64,000 nucleotides of DNA from an uncultured Rickettsiales bacterium (GCA_900551865.1 URXV01000002.1:83360-147359); one strand, 5' to 3'; positions 24,607 through 33,405 are shown, counted from the first letter of the stretch. A program made the numbers and translations. Notes: generated by a model not told the origin, from the sequence alone.

Positions 24607-25554
24607 TCAGCTATTTTCTTTGCCGTTGTCAGCCGTGTTTTCATTTTTTTTAAATGGCTTCAACCCTTTGGCAATTTCGGATAATTTTTTCCGCGGGGCG
24701 CCGCGTCCCGATTTTTCCAGTATCAGTCTGGCGAGCGCTTTTTCATCGTCTTCTTTCGCCAATTCCGGAGCGGTTTCGGCGGGAAGGCCGTTCAGGATAT
24801 CTGATGTTTCGCGCTGCAAAGAAGCCAGCGGCGCGGCCGAAAGCGGCGTTTGGGATGCGGCTGAGTGCAGAGAGGGTTCCAGCGTTTCGGCGGCATTTTT
24901 CAAGCCGCGAAGCGCTTGGCCAAGGTCTTTTTCAGGGAGATGGCCTTTCAGCCCGAGCGGTTCGGATATTTTCTCTTTTAAGGTTTGGCGGCGGATTTTT
25001 TTCACATCATATTTAGCCGAATTTGCCAGCCTGGCGTCGGCGCGGGAAACACGGGGAGACAGTCCGGCTTCCCTTGCGGCCATTGAAGAGCTGAGAATGG
25101 CGTCCAGCTTTCCGGCCAACTGCTGTTCGCGGGTAATGCGCAGCGTTTCCGACTCGTTGCGGGCCGGGTCGGGAACAGTGCCTGCGGGGAGGATTCCGTT
25201 TTCGGCTTCTTCTTCGTCAAGCAGGCTGATATTGAAGAAACCGGGGGCGTTTTCGTCTTCGTCATCATCGTCGTAAACTTCTTTAATTTTTTGGCGCAGG
25301 CGCTGCAGCGGTTGTCCGGCAGCCGGAGCGGGACGTGAAGCGGCCGGGTTTGCGGCGGCGGGGCGCGTCGCAGGCCGGACGGGAGCGGCAGTGCGCTCGG
25401 CAACCGGGCGGGAAGAAACGTCATTGACGGTGGACGCGCGGTCGTCCAGTTCGCTTCTTCCTTCCAGCCGTTTACTGATGCGCTCGGCATCCGAATCGGA
25501 TTTTTTGTCCCAGTCGACGATTTTTTTCTGGTTTGGCGCCAATTGTTCCGTCAT
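24607..25554 (-). CDS. Hypothetical low-complexity acidic/basic protein
   Basis: A 315-residue protein with an AAAGGAG ribosome site. The N-terminal 90 residues are Ala/Pro/Arg-rich and probably disordered, followed by an acidic run of seven or more D/E (VYDDDDEDE near residue 95) and helical segments with scattered charges. There is no recognised domain, signal or membrane span. Such composition is seen in scaffold or polar-organising proteins of alphaproteobacteria, but nothing here proves that role. It lies between the DivL-like gene and the PTS unit on the same strand. Confidence 0.65.
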   Translation of the reverse strand: MTEQLAPNQKKIVDWDKKSDSDAERISKRLEGRSELDDRASTVNDVSSRPVAERTAAPVRPATRPAAANPAASRPAPAAGQPLQRLRQKIKEVYDDDDEDENAPGFFNISLLDEEEAENGILPAGTVPDPARNESETLRITREQQLAGKLDAILSSSMAAREAGLSPRVSRADARLANSAKYDVKKIRRQTLKEKISEPLGLKGHLPEKDLGQALRGLKNAAETLEPSLHSAASQTPLSAAPLASLQRETSDILNGLPAETAPELAKEDDEKALARLILEKSGRGAPRKKLSEIAKGLKPFKKNENTADNGKENS

Positions 25555-25687
25555 TGCTTTTCTCCTTTGGGCTTTTCAGGGCTTTTGCCGCGGCGGCCGG
25601 CATTTTACGGCAACCGCAGCCTGGACTGATATCTGCCGGATATTATGGATGACGTCCTGCGCGAATGCAAGGATTATTTGTTTCCAG

Positions 25688-27340
25688 CTATTCCTTATGA
25701 TATGTAATCATCAGCGACGTATCCGCCAAGATGACCGGCGTTACCATAATACGCTGTTTGCTGCGGAGCTTCAGCGTGAAAGGAGTGCAGGAAGTTATAT
25801 GCTTGAGCATATCTTCGCGGAATGTGTTCCAGTCTTCCAGTTCCGGCAGTTTGGGCTTCAGCAGGTCAAGCAGTTCGCGCAGGTATGGCGAAGCATCAAG
25901 TTCCGCCGCGCCCAGCCCCCAGAGCCTGAGGAAAGCCACGTTGTAAGATTTCAGCTTCAGGTTAGGCGAGAAAATAACGACCGAATCGCTGATGTTGTCA
26001 AGAATGCCGCGCTGAACCGCAAGCAGGTCGCTGAGGCGGCGGGCGGCGGCCAGACGGTCGGTAATGTCTTCGTACGCGATAATCGTGCCGTCCGGGTGCG
26101 GGGCGCGGATGCGGCGGAAAGTGCGGCCGTCCGGGATATAAAGCAGGTCTTCCCGCTGTTCCGTCAGTGCGTCAAAAGCTTTATTCTCTTCGTCTTTGTA
26201 GGCTTTGAAATCCGAGACTTCGGGCAAAGTCCGCTGTTCGCGAATCCGGTCAAGGAAAACGTTGTAGTGCGGCGCGTTGTCGATAAAGTTTTCGGGAAGG
26301 TTCCACAATTTCAGGAACGCGGCGTTGCCAAAGGTGAACTCGTGTCCGGTGTTGATGATGCAGAATGCCGTATCCAGCGAACTTAAAATATCAAGATGGG
26401 TGTCCAGATGTACCTGATAGCTGCGCTTGGCTTCGTCAAAGCCGGTGATGTCCGTCAGCGAACCGACAGTATGCGATGTCTTCAGCGACGAATCGTAATA
26501 CGGCGTTTCGGTGATTTCGTATTTTTTGAGTTCGCCGTCATGTAAGATGTTAATCTGCTTTTTCTGCGGCGTGTTTGATTCGCGGGCGGTTTTGGCGAGT
26601 TCCAGCAAATTGGTGGCATTGCCGAGGTCGCGCAGGATTGTGTTTTCCGGCGTGGCGTCTTTAAAGTCTTTCAGGCCGAGCAGGTTCAGGTAGCGTCGGT
26701 TCATGATGCGGACGTTCAGACTTTCGTCCCGGAGCCAGACAGGGCAGGGCAGATTGTCTATCAGGATGCGGAAGTCCTCAACTTCGCGGCGGCAGGCGAG
26801 GGCGTCTTCGGTGGCGCGGTCAATAAAGTCGGTTTCGCGCGTGATGTCACGGAACCAGAGGCAGCTGCTGTTTATCAGCGAATCGGCGGAGTTAATCCGC
26901 ACGCCGGAGACGACGAACGTCTTGCCGGAAAGGGCGGCTCTGCCGGAGGGCGTTCTGACGATGGTTTCAAAGCTTCTTCCGTCTTTGAGCAGGGCTGCAA
27001 ACATGCCGTTCAGCTTTTCGGCATCGGCGCGTTCAAATGCGGAGGCAACGTCGGCAAACGTACTTTTTTCGCCGGCGGGCAGATTCAGCATGGTTGCCAG
27101 ACGGCGCGAACAGTACTGATAGTCTTTGCTTTTATATACGGAATGAGTCAGATAGCCGTCTTTGGAGGCATATAGCATTTCTTCATAATGGCGGTTGGAC
27201 AAATCCTTCTTGGCTAGCTCGGCTTTCATCCGCCGGCCGCGGCGCAGCAGAATTACCGCGAGCAGCGGGAAAACCAGACTGACTGAAAGCCAGATATAAA
27301 GCAATATAGTTACAGTTTCTATCGTCATTCCTTTTTCCAT
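25688..27340 (-). CDS. DivL-like multi-PAS membrane protein lacking a kinase domain
   Basis: A 550-residue protein with one N-terminal membrane span (residues 9-28), a coiled region, and about four PAS-like modules: YEEMLYASKDGYLTHSV, FRILIDNLPCPVWLRDESLNVR, DILSSLDTAFCIINTGHEFTF, and RGILDNISDSVVIFSPNLKLKSYN. Junctions GSLTDITGFDEAKRSYQ and YEDITDRLAAARRLSDL are typical of PAS-linked histidine kinases. It resembles the alphaproteobacterial DivL/PAS-kinase beside tsaE, but the protein stops in the last PAS-associated strand, with no dimerisation histidine helix or ATPase domain, and none is encoded in the next 130 bases. tsaE is also absent. Confidence 0.8.
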   Translation of the reverse strand: MEKGMTIETVTILLYIWLSVSLVFPLLAVILLRRGRRMKAELAKKDLSNRHYEEMLYASKDGYLTHSVYKSKDYQYCSRRLATMLNLPAGEKSTFADVASAFERADAEKLNGMFAALLKDGRSFETIVRTPSGRAALSGKTFVVSGVRINSADSLINSSCLWFRDITRETDFIDRATEDALACRREVEDFRILIDNLPCPVWLRDESLNVRIMNRRYLNLLGLKDFKDATPENTILRDLGNATNLLELAKTARESNTPQKKQINILHDGELKKYEITETPYYDSSLKTSHTVGSLTDITGFDEAKRSYQVHLDTHLDILSSLDTAFCIINTGHEFTFGNAAFLKLWNLPENFIDNAPHYNVFLDRIREQRTLPEVSDFKAYKDEENKAFDALTEQREDLLYIPDGRTFRRIRAPHPDGTIIAYEDITDRLAAARRLSDLLAVQRGILDNISDSVVIFSPNLKLKSYNVAFLRLWGLGAAELDASPYLRELLDLLKPKLPELEDWNTFREDMLKHITSCTPFTLKLRSKQRIMVTPVILADTSLMITYHKE

Positions 27341-27561
27341 AACGTGCGGCTCAAAGAGCCGAGTGTTTTGTTTTCAGCGTGCGGCCGGGCGAAACCGGCG
27401 GAAGTTTGCGGAGGCTGCACCGGTGCCGGCAAATATGCTTCCGGGAGGAGGCAAAACGCGGGGCTAAAAATAAAGGTTGTTTGTTTTTTTATTTTAGTAT
27501 ATAGGCTTTTTTAAGATATTTGTTATTTGATAGCAAATTAAAAATTGAAAGAGTGAACAAT

Positions 27562-28218
27562 ATGTATACGTTAGTTTTTGATACGACCGGCAGCGGCGTG
27601 GGAACAGCCCTTTACCGGGACTTGTCCCGCGTTGCGGGAATCGAAAAAATAGAAGAGTTCGGGCAGGCGGAAGATTTGGCTTGCAATGTTGAAAAGATGC
27701 TTAAGGAAAATAAGCTGAAGTTTGGCGAAATCGGGCTCTTGGGCGTTTGTACCGGGCCGGGGTCATTTACCGGCGTGCGGGCAGGGCTGGCGTTTGCGCG
27801 CGGGCTGGCGCTGGGCAGTCCGGATTTGAAACTGACCGGCGTTTCGGCTTTTGAAGTTTATGCGAATATGCTTAAAGAAAGCGACCGTGCTTTTTATAAT
27901 GCCGTGGTTATTGAGACCAAACGCGAGGACTTCTATTTTCAGCTGTTTGATGAGAATCTGAAGAAAATCAGCGAGCCGCTGGCTTTGACGCGGGAGGAAA
28001 TCGCCAACCGCCTGAAGAGCCGCCAGACCAGTTTTATCGGCGACGGGGCAGAACGGCTGCTGTCGGTTTCCATGGGGCTGCAAATCAAACAGGTTGAGAT
28101 TACGGACATGATGAGTACCGAAGCGCTGTTTCGCACAACCTATCAAAAATATTTGCAGAAAAACCTTGATTTTCCGAAGCCGCTGTATATAAGAGGGGCT
28201 GACACTTGTGTAAAATAA
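27562..28218 (+). CDS. tsaB: tRNA threonylcarbamoyladenosine biosynthesis protein TsaB
   Basis: A 218-residue ASKHA-fold partner of TsaD in formation of t6A37 in tRNA. It begins MYTLVFDTTGSGVGTALY (the family shows a degenerate phosphate loop) and has the defining block GVCTGPGSFTGVRAGLAFARGLA. The start at 27562 follows GAAAGAGTG; an upstream in-frame ATG at 27520 would add an AT-rich tail. It is followed by ihfB after 90 bases. Confidence 0.93.
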   Translation: MYTLVFDTTGSGVGTALYRDLSRVAGIEKIEEFGQAEDLACNVEKMLKENKLKFGEIGLLGVCTGPGSFTGVRAGLAFARGLALGSPDLKLTGVSAFEVYANMLKESDRAFYNAVVIETKREDFYFQLFDENLKKISEPLALTREEIANRLKSRQTSFIGDGAERLLSVSMGLQIKQVEITDMMSTEALFRTTYQKYLQKNLDFPKPLYIRGADTCVK

Positions 28219-28233
28219 ATAAAAATTTATAGC
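28205..28233 (+). promoter_or_regulatory. Promoter CTTGTG-N17-TATAGC for ihfB
   Basis: CTTGTG (28205-28210, at the end of tsaB) and TATAGC (28228-28233) are 17 bases apart and precede the ihfB start by about 75 bases. Confidence 0.5.
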
Positions 28234-28309
28234 TATGTTGTAAATTTGATGTTAGGAATTTAATTTAAAAGAAGTTGTGTTATGTTTATATTCATGAAAG
28301 AGGTATGCC

Positions 28310-28591
28310 GTGACTAGATCCGAATTAATAGAAAGCATTGCAAAGAAAAACCCGAATCTCCTGCTTAGCGAGATTGAGAAGATTGTCAGCGTCATTTTTT
28401 CCAGCATGACGGGGGCTCTGGCCAGGGGCGACCGGGTGGAATTCCGCGGTTTCGGCGTATTTTCAATCCATAAGCGCGCTCCGAGAATTGCACAGAATCC
28501 GAGAACCGGCGACAAGGTGCAGATTGGTAACCGCAATATCGTCCATTTTCGGGTAGGCAAGGAACTGCACGAGAAAATGAACGAAAACTGA
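28310..28591 (+). CDS. ihfB: Integration host factor subunit beta
   Basis: A 93-residue DNA-bending protein of the HU/IHF family. It begins at a GTG with MTRSELIESIAKKNPNLL, the beta-subunit N-terminus, and has the arm motif RVEFRGFGVFSIHKRAPRIAQNPRTGDKV with the conserved proline of the intercalating tip. AAAGAGG lies ahead of the start. It precedes the lapA gene, as in many alphaproteobacteria. Confidence 0.95.
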   Translation: MTRSELIESIAKKNPNLLLSEIEKIVSVIFSSMTGALARGDRVEFRGFGVFSIHKRAPRIAQNPRTGDKVQIGNRNIVHFRVGKELHEKMNEN

Positions 28592-28622
28592 TTTTTCAAT
28601 CCTTCGCAAAAAGGAGACGGAT

Positions 28623-29015
28623 ATGTGGCTGATTAAAATTTTACTGATGGCGTTGTTTCTGGTCTTTCTGGTGCAGAATAATAACGATTTGGTCAGTGTG
28701 TGGCCAATTCCGGAATCGTCGCTGATGGTCGGCGTGAGCGTTGTTTATCTGGCGATGTTCTGTCTGGGCTATCTGTATGGGCGTATGTCGGCATGGTCAG
28801 CCTATGCGCCGCTACGGGCTACGCTCAGAAAGCAGAAAAAAGCCAATAAAGCACTTTCCAAAGAGCATGAAAAGCTAAACCATGAACACGAAAAGCTGAA
28901 TCAGCAGATTTCGACTTTGCAGGAAGAGGCCGAGAAGGCCGAGAGGAAAGACGGCTTTTCGCTCAACCAGAAAATCAAGGGCTGGTTTTCCAAACCTTCT
29001 GCGGAAGATAAATAA
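28623..29015 (+). CDS. LapA-domain (DUF1049) membrane protein
   Basis: A 130-residue protein with two membrane segments (residues 2-20 and 36-56) containing the DUF1049 pattern FLVQNNNDLVSVWPIPESS and SVVYLAMFCLGYLYGRM, then a coiled coil with repeated KEHEKLNHEHEKLNQQI and a basic tail. LapA-type proteins take part in lipopolysaccharide assembly control in enterobacteria; the alphaproteobacterial role is less known. It follows ihfB after 31 bases. Confidence 0.88.
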   Translation: MWLIKILLMALFLVFLVQNNNDLVSVWPIPESSLMVGVSVVYLAMFCLGYLYGRMSAWSAYAPLRATLRKQKKANKALSKEHEKLNHEHEKLNQQISTLQEEAEKAERKDGFSLNQKIKGWFSKPSAEDK

Positions 29016-29179
29016 GCGATAAATGAGGAAAAAGGCCGGCGCGTAATACTGCGGCGGGCGGAAAACGGATTGGGCATAAAGAAGGATTAAAGAACAAAAA
29101 CAAACAAAAACAGGCAGACGGTGCAGGTTTTGCGCTTAAGCGGGGAACAGGGCTGCTGTCGAAAAAAGCGAGGTATCAA

Positions 29180-30043
29180 ATGAATTGGTTAACGGATATT
29201 GTCAGGCCGAAAATAAAGAAGACGACCCCGAAGGAAATTTCCGATGATTTGTGGGTCAAATGTCCGGAATGCGGACAGATGTTGTTTTCAAAGGAGCTGA
29301 AGCAGTCGATGTATGTCTGCACCAAATGCGGGCACCATTTGCGGCTTTATGTTGACAAACGTCTGAAACAGCTGTTTGACGACGGTATTTATACGGAAAT
29401 GGTGCTGCCGGCAGTGAAAGAAGACCCGCTGAAGTTCCGGGATACGCAGAAATATGTTGACCGATTGAAAGTATATCGTAAGAAAACCGGAAACAACGAC
29501 GCGATTAAGGTTGGCACCGGCAAAGTCGGCGGAATTGACGCGGTTGTTGCGGCAATGGATTTCTCGTTTATGGGCGGTTCAATGGGGACGGCCGTGGGCG
29601 AGGGAATCGTTGCGGCGGCGGAATATGCGTATGAACATGACTGCCCGCTGATTATTGCCAGCGCTTCCGGCGGCGCCCGTATGCAGGAAGGCATGCTGTC
29701 GCTGATGCAGATGGCGCGTACCACGGCGGCAATCAACCGGGTAAAGGAGAAAGGCCTGCCGTATATTTCCATTTTTACCGACCCGACGACAGGCGGTGTT
29801 TCGGCATCATTTGCTATGATTGGGGATATCCATATAGCCGAAAGGGGCGCGATGATTGGCTTTGCCGGCAAGCGCGTGATTGAACAGACTATCCGCGAGA
29901 AGTTGCCGGAGGGATTCCAGACCGCGGAATACCTGAAAGAGCACGGCATGGTTGACATTGTGGTCGAGCGCAAAAATCTTAAAGAAACAGTTGACCGTGT
30001 GCTGCGGCTGTTGATGGCCAGGCAGATGAAAAAATCTGCTTAA
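29180..30043 (+). CDS. accD: Acetyl-CoA carboxylase carboxyltransferase subunit beta
   Basis: A 287-residue subunit that, with AccA, moves the carboxyl group from biotin to acetyl-CoA, the first step of fatty-acid synthesis. The N-terminal zinc ribbon has CPECGQMLF and CTKCGHHLRL; the crotonase-like core has MDFSFMGGSMGTAVGEG, IIASASGGARMQEG and TDPTTGGVSASFAMIGD. The trpFBA genes that often sit between lapA and accD are missing here. A terminator follows after about 30 bases. Confidence 0.97.
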   Translation: MNWLTDIVRPKIKKTTPKEISDDLWVKCPECGQMLFSKELKQSMYVCTKCGHHLRLYVDKRLKQLFDDGIYTEMVLPAVKEDPLKFRDTQKYVDRLKVYRKKTGNNDAIKVGTGKVGGIDAVVAAMDFSFMGGSMGTAVGEGIVAAAEYAYEHDCPLIIASASGGARMQEGMLSLMQMARTTAAINRVKEKGLPYISIFTDPTTGGVSASFAMIGDIHIAERGAMIGFAGKRVIEQTIREKLPEGFQTAEYLKEHGMVDIVVERKNLKETVDRVLRLLMARQMKKSA

Positions 30044-30071
30044 CGGCAAGAGCGGGCCGAAAAAATCTTAG

Positions 30072-30095
30072 GCGGAGCGATGGCTCCGCTTTTTT
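30072..30095 (+). terminator. Rho-independent terminator after accD
   Basis: Stem GCGGAGC/GCTCCGC (30072-30078 with 30083-30089), loop GATG, then six T. Confidence 0.9.
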
Positions 30096-30288
30096 GTTGT
30101 GCGGGGTTGAGTGCCGAGGATAGCGGTTTGTACTGAGGACAGTGGTTTGTGTCGGGAACGGGAGAGCGGCAGGGAACGGCGTACGGAGTTGATGAAATTT
30201 TAGGTACGTTATTTTTCAACAATTGGCAAGCGAAAAATATTAAGCCAATACATATCCTTATGATTGTATTCCGATGGTGTATTAATAC

Positions 30289-30319
30289 GTACAATTATAA
30301 TCAACAGTTATAATTGTAC
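30289..30319 (+). promoter_or_regulatory. Perfect 12-bp inverted repeat upstream of the gene at 30333
   Basis: GTACAATTATAA (30289-30300) is perfectly repeated in reverse complement at 30308-30319, with a seven-base spacer. It ends 13 bases before the ATG and touches the AAGGAGAG ribosome site. It could be an operator for a dimeric repressor or, if transcribed, an RNA hairpin beside the ribosome site. There is no T-run, so it is not a terminator. Confidence 0.85.
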
Positions 30320-30332
30320 AAGGAGAGATGTT

Positions 30333-31607
30333 ATGGGAATGTTTGATGAGATGCTGGCACGGCTGGGGGAAAGCAATGTTACCGATGCGGAGATTCGCCA
30401 GATTATGGAAAAGGCAGCTAAGGAAGCCGGCGTTTTTGCGGACAGCGCAGAAGCGCAGGCGATGCTGGCAAAGATTATGGACGCGGCGCAGGCTAAAATG
30501 GGAAACAAAGATATTCTCACAGATGAAAATGCGCAGCTGTTGGACGGATTTAATGTCGCTTATGGTTTGGCAACGCGCGGGGACAATGGTTTTCGGGGGG
30601 AGAAGCCGATGGAGGCGGTTAATGCAATTGAGGACGTTAAAAACAGGGCGACATCACTTAATGCGCCGGCGACTTCATACGGCCATCAAGCCGTGGCAAG
30701 CGATTTAATTCGTGCGACGCGCGGCGTGGAGCCGGAATCGCCGGAGCTTTCTGCAAAGCTGTTGAATATGCAAAAAGAACTGTTTGCCGGAATTGACGGG
30801 TGCGGAAATTATATTGAAAATGAGGGATATCGGTTAGAAACATACAACAAAGCGGCGCGTTATTTTGGCGATGAAAAAGTGGCTGACGCCTATATGGGTG
30901 CGACCGAGAAAGAGGTTTATAAAGTTAAAGGCAGGGAAGGGGCTTATCCGGCTGATACGGATATAGCGGCGTATAACAAGACAATGCATAATTACCGCCA
31001 AGTGGCGGCAGACCATCCGCAATATGCCGAAAGCTGTTTTGAGGCGGCAAAGCATATAATGCGCGAGATGAACAGGAGCAAGACGGGAAACGCCGTGGCA
31101 GCCGAAGTGGCAGGCGTTTATGACGCGGTGGCAAGTAATCCGAAAGTTGATGAAGAGTTGAGAAAATCGGCAAAATATCAGAGCGAAATCCTTAAACGCA
31201 AATACGGGCTGGAAAAAGAAATGCCGGCGCATGCGGTCGGCAAAGAGCAGGCGGTTGATTTTGTGAATAAATCCAGGAGCTACAGCGGCGGCAGACGGCT
31301 GTTTGACAAGACGAAGGCTTACTTTAAGGACTGCGTTGAAAAGAATATAGCCTATTTGAAAGATAATCCAAAACTGGCGGCAACGGTTGGCGGCTTGTCA
31401 ATGCTGGCCGGCATGGGAACGGGCAATCCCGCCTTGGCTGCGGCCGGCGCAACGATTATGACGACAGGTTTTTGCCATTGGAAATCTGATAAGCTAAAAG
31501 ACAAGGTTGCGCATAAGGGGCAAACGGCTGACGGAGCGGCTAAAACGCGCAAAGTGGATGGCGATGTGTATCAGGTGCTTAATGCAAAGTCGAGGGGAGG
31601 GCGTTAA
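30333..31607 (+). CDS. Hypothetical helical protein with C-terminal hydrophobic hairpin
   Basis: A 424-residue protein with no recognised family. The ATG at 30333 follows AAGGAGAG; the frame is open further upstream but without a ribosome site. It is mostly helical and alanine-rich, with a tight hydrophobic pair at about residues 347-382 (LAATVGGLSMLAGM, then a GNP turn, then ALAAAGATIMTTGF) that could insert in a membrane. It has a basic C-terminus. The neighbour at 31609 follows after one base, so the two form a unit. The layout (soluble helical body plus late hydrophobic hairpin) is shared with the protein at 60040 and is seen in some secreted effectors, but no secretion signal is proven. 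Confidence 0.7.
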   Translation: MGMFDEMLARLGESNVTDAEIRQIMEKAAKEAGVFADSAEAQAMLAKIMDAAQAKMGNKDILTDENAQLLDGFNVAYGLATRGDNGFRGEKPMEAVNAIEDVKNRATSLNAPATSYGHQAVASDLIRATRGVEPESPELSAKLLNMQKELFAGIDGCGNYIENEGYRLETYNKAARYFGDEKVADAYMGATEKEVYKVKGREGAYPADTDIAAYNKTMHNYRQVAADHPQYAESCFEAAKHIMREMNRSKTGNAVAAEVAGVYDAVASNPKVDEELRKSAKYQSEILKRKYGLEKEMPAHAVGKEQAVDFVNKSRSYSGGRRLFDKTKAYFKDCVEKNIAYLKDNPKLAATVGGLSMLAGMGTGNPALAAAGATIMTTGFCHWKSDKLKDKVAHKGQTADGAAKTRKVDGDVYQVLNAKSRGGR

Positions 31608-31608
31608 A

Positions 31609-31965
31609 ATGGCTGAGAATCTGATTGTTGAAGAATGCGTGTTTTATGTTCATGACGGGCGTGTAGCGATTGAGCTGCCAGGCGTTTCGCGGACGTTTGA
31701 ACATGCGGTTTATGACGGGAAAAACACGTTGCAACTCTTTGAGGCGGACGGTTCGGTCTGCCTGGCGGAAAATATCGTGCCGGAGGTTCGGGATGTGCTG
31801 GGCAAGACGGCCGGCGTGCTGATTGTGAACCGCGACGAGGCGGGCGATGTTGCCGGCGGGTATCTGGTTAAGCTTGCGGCGGACGGTTCGCTGGGGTTTG
31901 ACGACCGTTTTGCCGAAGAAGCGGGGAAGTGCTATGAAGAGGTTGCCAGGCGTTTTGTGTCCTGA
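31609..31965 (+). CDS. Hypothetical small protein co-encoded with the preceding gene
   Basis: A 118-residue soluble acidic protein that starts one base after the stop of the preceding gene, with GAGGGGAGG as ribosome site inside that gene's end. No domain is recognised. Its size, acidity and position next to a larger protein with a hydrophobic hairpin would fit a chaperone or an immunity-type partner; this is inference only. Confidence 0.7.
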   Translation: MAENLIVEECVFYVHDGRVAIELPGVSRTFEHAVYDGKNTLQLFEADGSVCLAENIVPEVRDVLGKTAGVLIVNRDEAGDVAGGYLVKLAADGSLGFDDRFAEEAGKCYEEVARRFVS

Positions 31966-32080
31966 TTGTTTTTTGTGAATCCTGAATATAGGAAAGCCGC
32001 CGTGAAAAGCAGGAGACGGCGTATTTCAAAAAATATGAAACAGCGGCTGATATGAAACAGCAACAGTTATGAAATGACAG

Positions 32081-32106
32081 CCGGCAAACCTGTTTTGCCG
32101 GTTTGA
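32081..32106 (+). terminator. Possible terminator
   Basis: Stem CCGGCAAA/TTTGCCGG (32081-32088 with 32094-32101) with a five-base loop; the T-run is short. The remaining bases up to 32274 show no gene. Confidence 0.5.
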
Positions 32107-32274
32107 TATTTGTCTGCGTTTGGGGTTGAAAATTTGTATAGGGGCATTTTGCCGTGAACTTTTATATCCGTTTATCGTTATAATAGGTGTTGAAAAACGA
32201 AAATATCCGGTTTATACCTATTTCAGGTATGTATCTTGCAGATACACCGGCGGTCTAACGATTGGCGAGGAAAA

Positions 32275-32706
32275 ATGAAAGAAAGCAGGACTTTTTGCAA
32301 AAGCGGAATTGCCGGGCTGTTTCTGGCGGCATTGGCATTTGTCAGCGGGGCAGCGGCCGAAGACGCTACGGTTTATATTGACCGGTACGGAAATGTCGTT
32401 AAACAGGTTTTTGCGGTGCCGCAGACTTTTGACACAGGGGCGGGAAAAACAGCAGCCGGGGAACAGGCAGGAACACCAAGAACCGGAACAGCCGGTTTGC
32501 AGGGAGAAACCGGCGGGACTGCATCCGGTGCCGGGCCGGTAACGGTTGTGGTAACGGATACGGTGCCCGACAGGTGCGGGCGTTGCGACGGTTGGCGTTA
32601 TACGCGGCCGCACTTTGCAGATTTTCCGGGGTATTGGTACCCGTACCGCTATCATCATCCGCATTTTTACCGGTGGCGGCATAACCGGCATTTTAGGCAC
32701 CATTGA
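32275..32706 (+). CDS. Secreted protein with His/Tyr/Arg-rich C-terminus
   Basis: A 143-residue exported protein. The ATG at 32275 (GAGG site) starts a signal peptide with hydrophobic core GIAGLFLAALAFVSGAAA. After a short domain with YIDRYGNVVKQVFAV and a Gly/Thr-rich disordered part, there is a CGRC pair and a C-terminal stretch of about 35 residues rich in His, Tyr, Trp and Arg (for example YWYPYRYHHPHFYRW). It may bind metal or adhere to surfaces. It overlaps or abuts the next gene. Confidence 0.75.
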   Translation: MKESRTFCKSGIAGLFLAALAFVSGAAAEDATVYIDRYGNVVKQVFAVPQTFDTGAGKTAAGEQAGTPRTGTAGLQGETGGTASGAGPVTVVVTDTVPDRCGRCDGWRYTRPHFADFPGYWYPYRYHHPHFYRWRHNRHFRHH

Positions 32707-32717
32707 CGGGATACGGT

Positions 32718-33197
32718 ATGCTGCGGCAGATTTTTATAAAAACGGAAAAGTTTCAGCGATGCTTCGGCGAATATGTCCGCCTATTGGCCGGGCAGAGGCG
32801 AAACGTGGCTGCCACGGCATGCGTTTTTCTGTTGGTGGGAGGTGCAGCAACGGCCGGGGCAAACAGTTATATTGAAATGATTACGACACCGCCACCGGAG
32901 CAGATTAAACCGCAGAACGATACGGCGGCTGTGGCGGAAAGGCGTGGCGTCTGGCCGCAGCAAACGGCAGAGCGTCCGAATATCGGAAGTACATATTTGC
33001 CGACGGTTTCTCCGGTAGTGGTTCCGCCGTATCATAAATATGCAGCATGGCAGCAGGCTCAGGCAAATGCCGGATATTATCCCTATCAGGAAAATGTGCA
33101 GAACCTGATTTATTTTTTGAGCGGTGCCGTTGTCGGCAGGGTGGCGTATGATATTTGGGGACCGCATCACCGGCATCATCTGCTGGATCACTGGTGA
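32718..33197 (+). CDS. Exported or membrane-anchored protein with His-rich end
   Basis: A protein of about 159 residues. A TTG at 32703 that overlaps the previous stop is an alternative start; I chose the first ATG. After a basic N-terminal part, the segment VAATACVFLLVGGAATAGA is a signal or anchor. The mature part has PPP and proline-rich stretches, the tyrosine-rich NAGYYPYQENVQNLIYF, and ends in GPHHRHHLLDHW. It is paired with the preceding His-rich gene and probably co-transcribed. The role is unknown; metal binding is suggested only by composition. Confidence 0.65.
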   Translation: MLRQIFIKTEKFQRCFGEYVRLLAGQRRNVAATACVFLLVGGAATAGANSYIEMITTPPPEQIKPQNDTAAVAERRGVWPQQTAERPNIGSTYLPTVSPVVVPPYHKYAAWQQAQANAGYYPYQENVQNLIYFLSGAVVGRVAYDIWGPHHRHHLLDHW

Positions 33198-33340
33198 TTG
33201 CAGGCAATACCGGGAGCCTCCGCTTGCAGACACTTGGGGCGGAAAAAGGGGCATCGGATGTCGCGTGGGCGAAAGTGCCGATGGGCGGGTGTCGTATGGA
33301 TGAAAACATTGATATGAGGGAAAGCTGAAGTGCATTGGGT

Positions 33341-33369
33341 CTTGACTTAATGATTTTTAAGACCTAAAT
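33341..33369 (+). promoter_or_regulatory. Heat-shock (RpoH-type) promoter for grpE
   Basis: CTTGAC (33341-33346) and CTAAAT (33364-33369) are 17 bases apart, close to the alphaproteobacterial RpoH consensus (CTTGAC, then C-T-A-T-n-T-like). It ends 36 bases before the grpE ATG, which fits heat-shock control of grpE. Confidence 0.7.
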
Positions 33370-33405
33370 CTATGTCAGACGAATTTTAATTATGAAGAGG
33401 GTATT

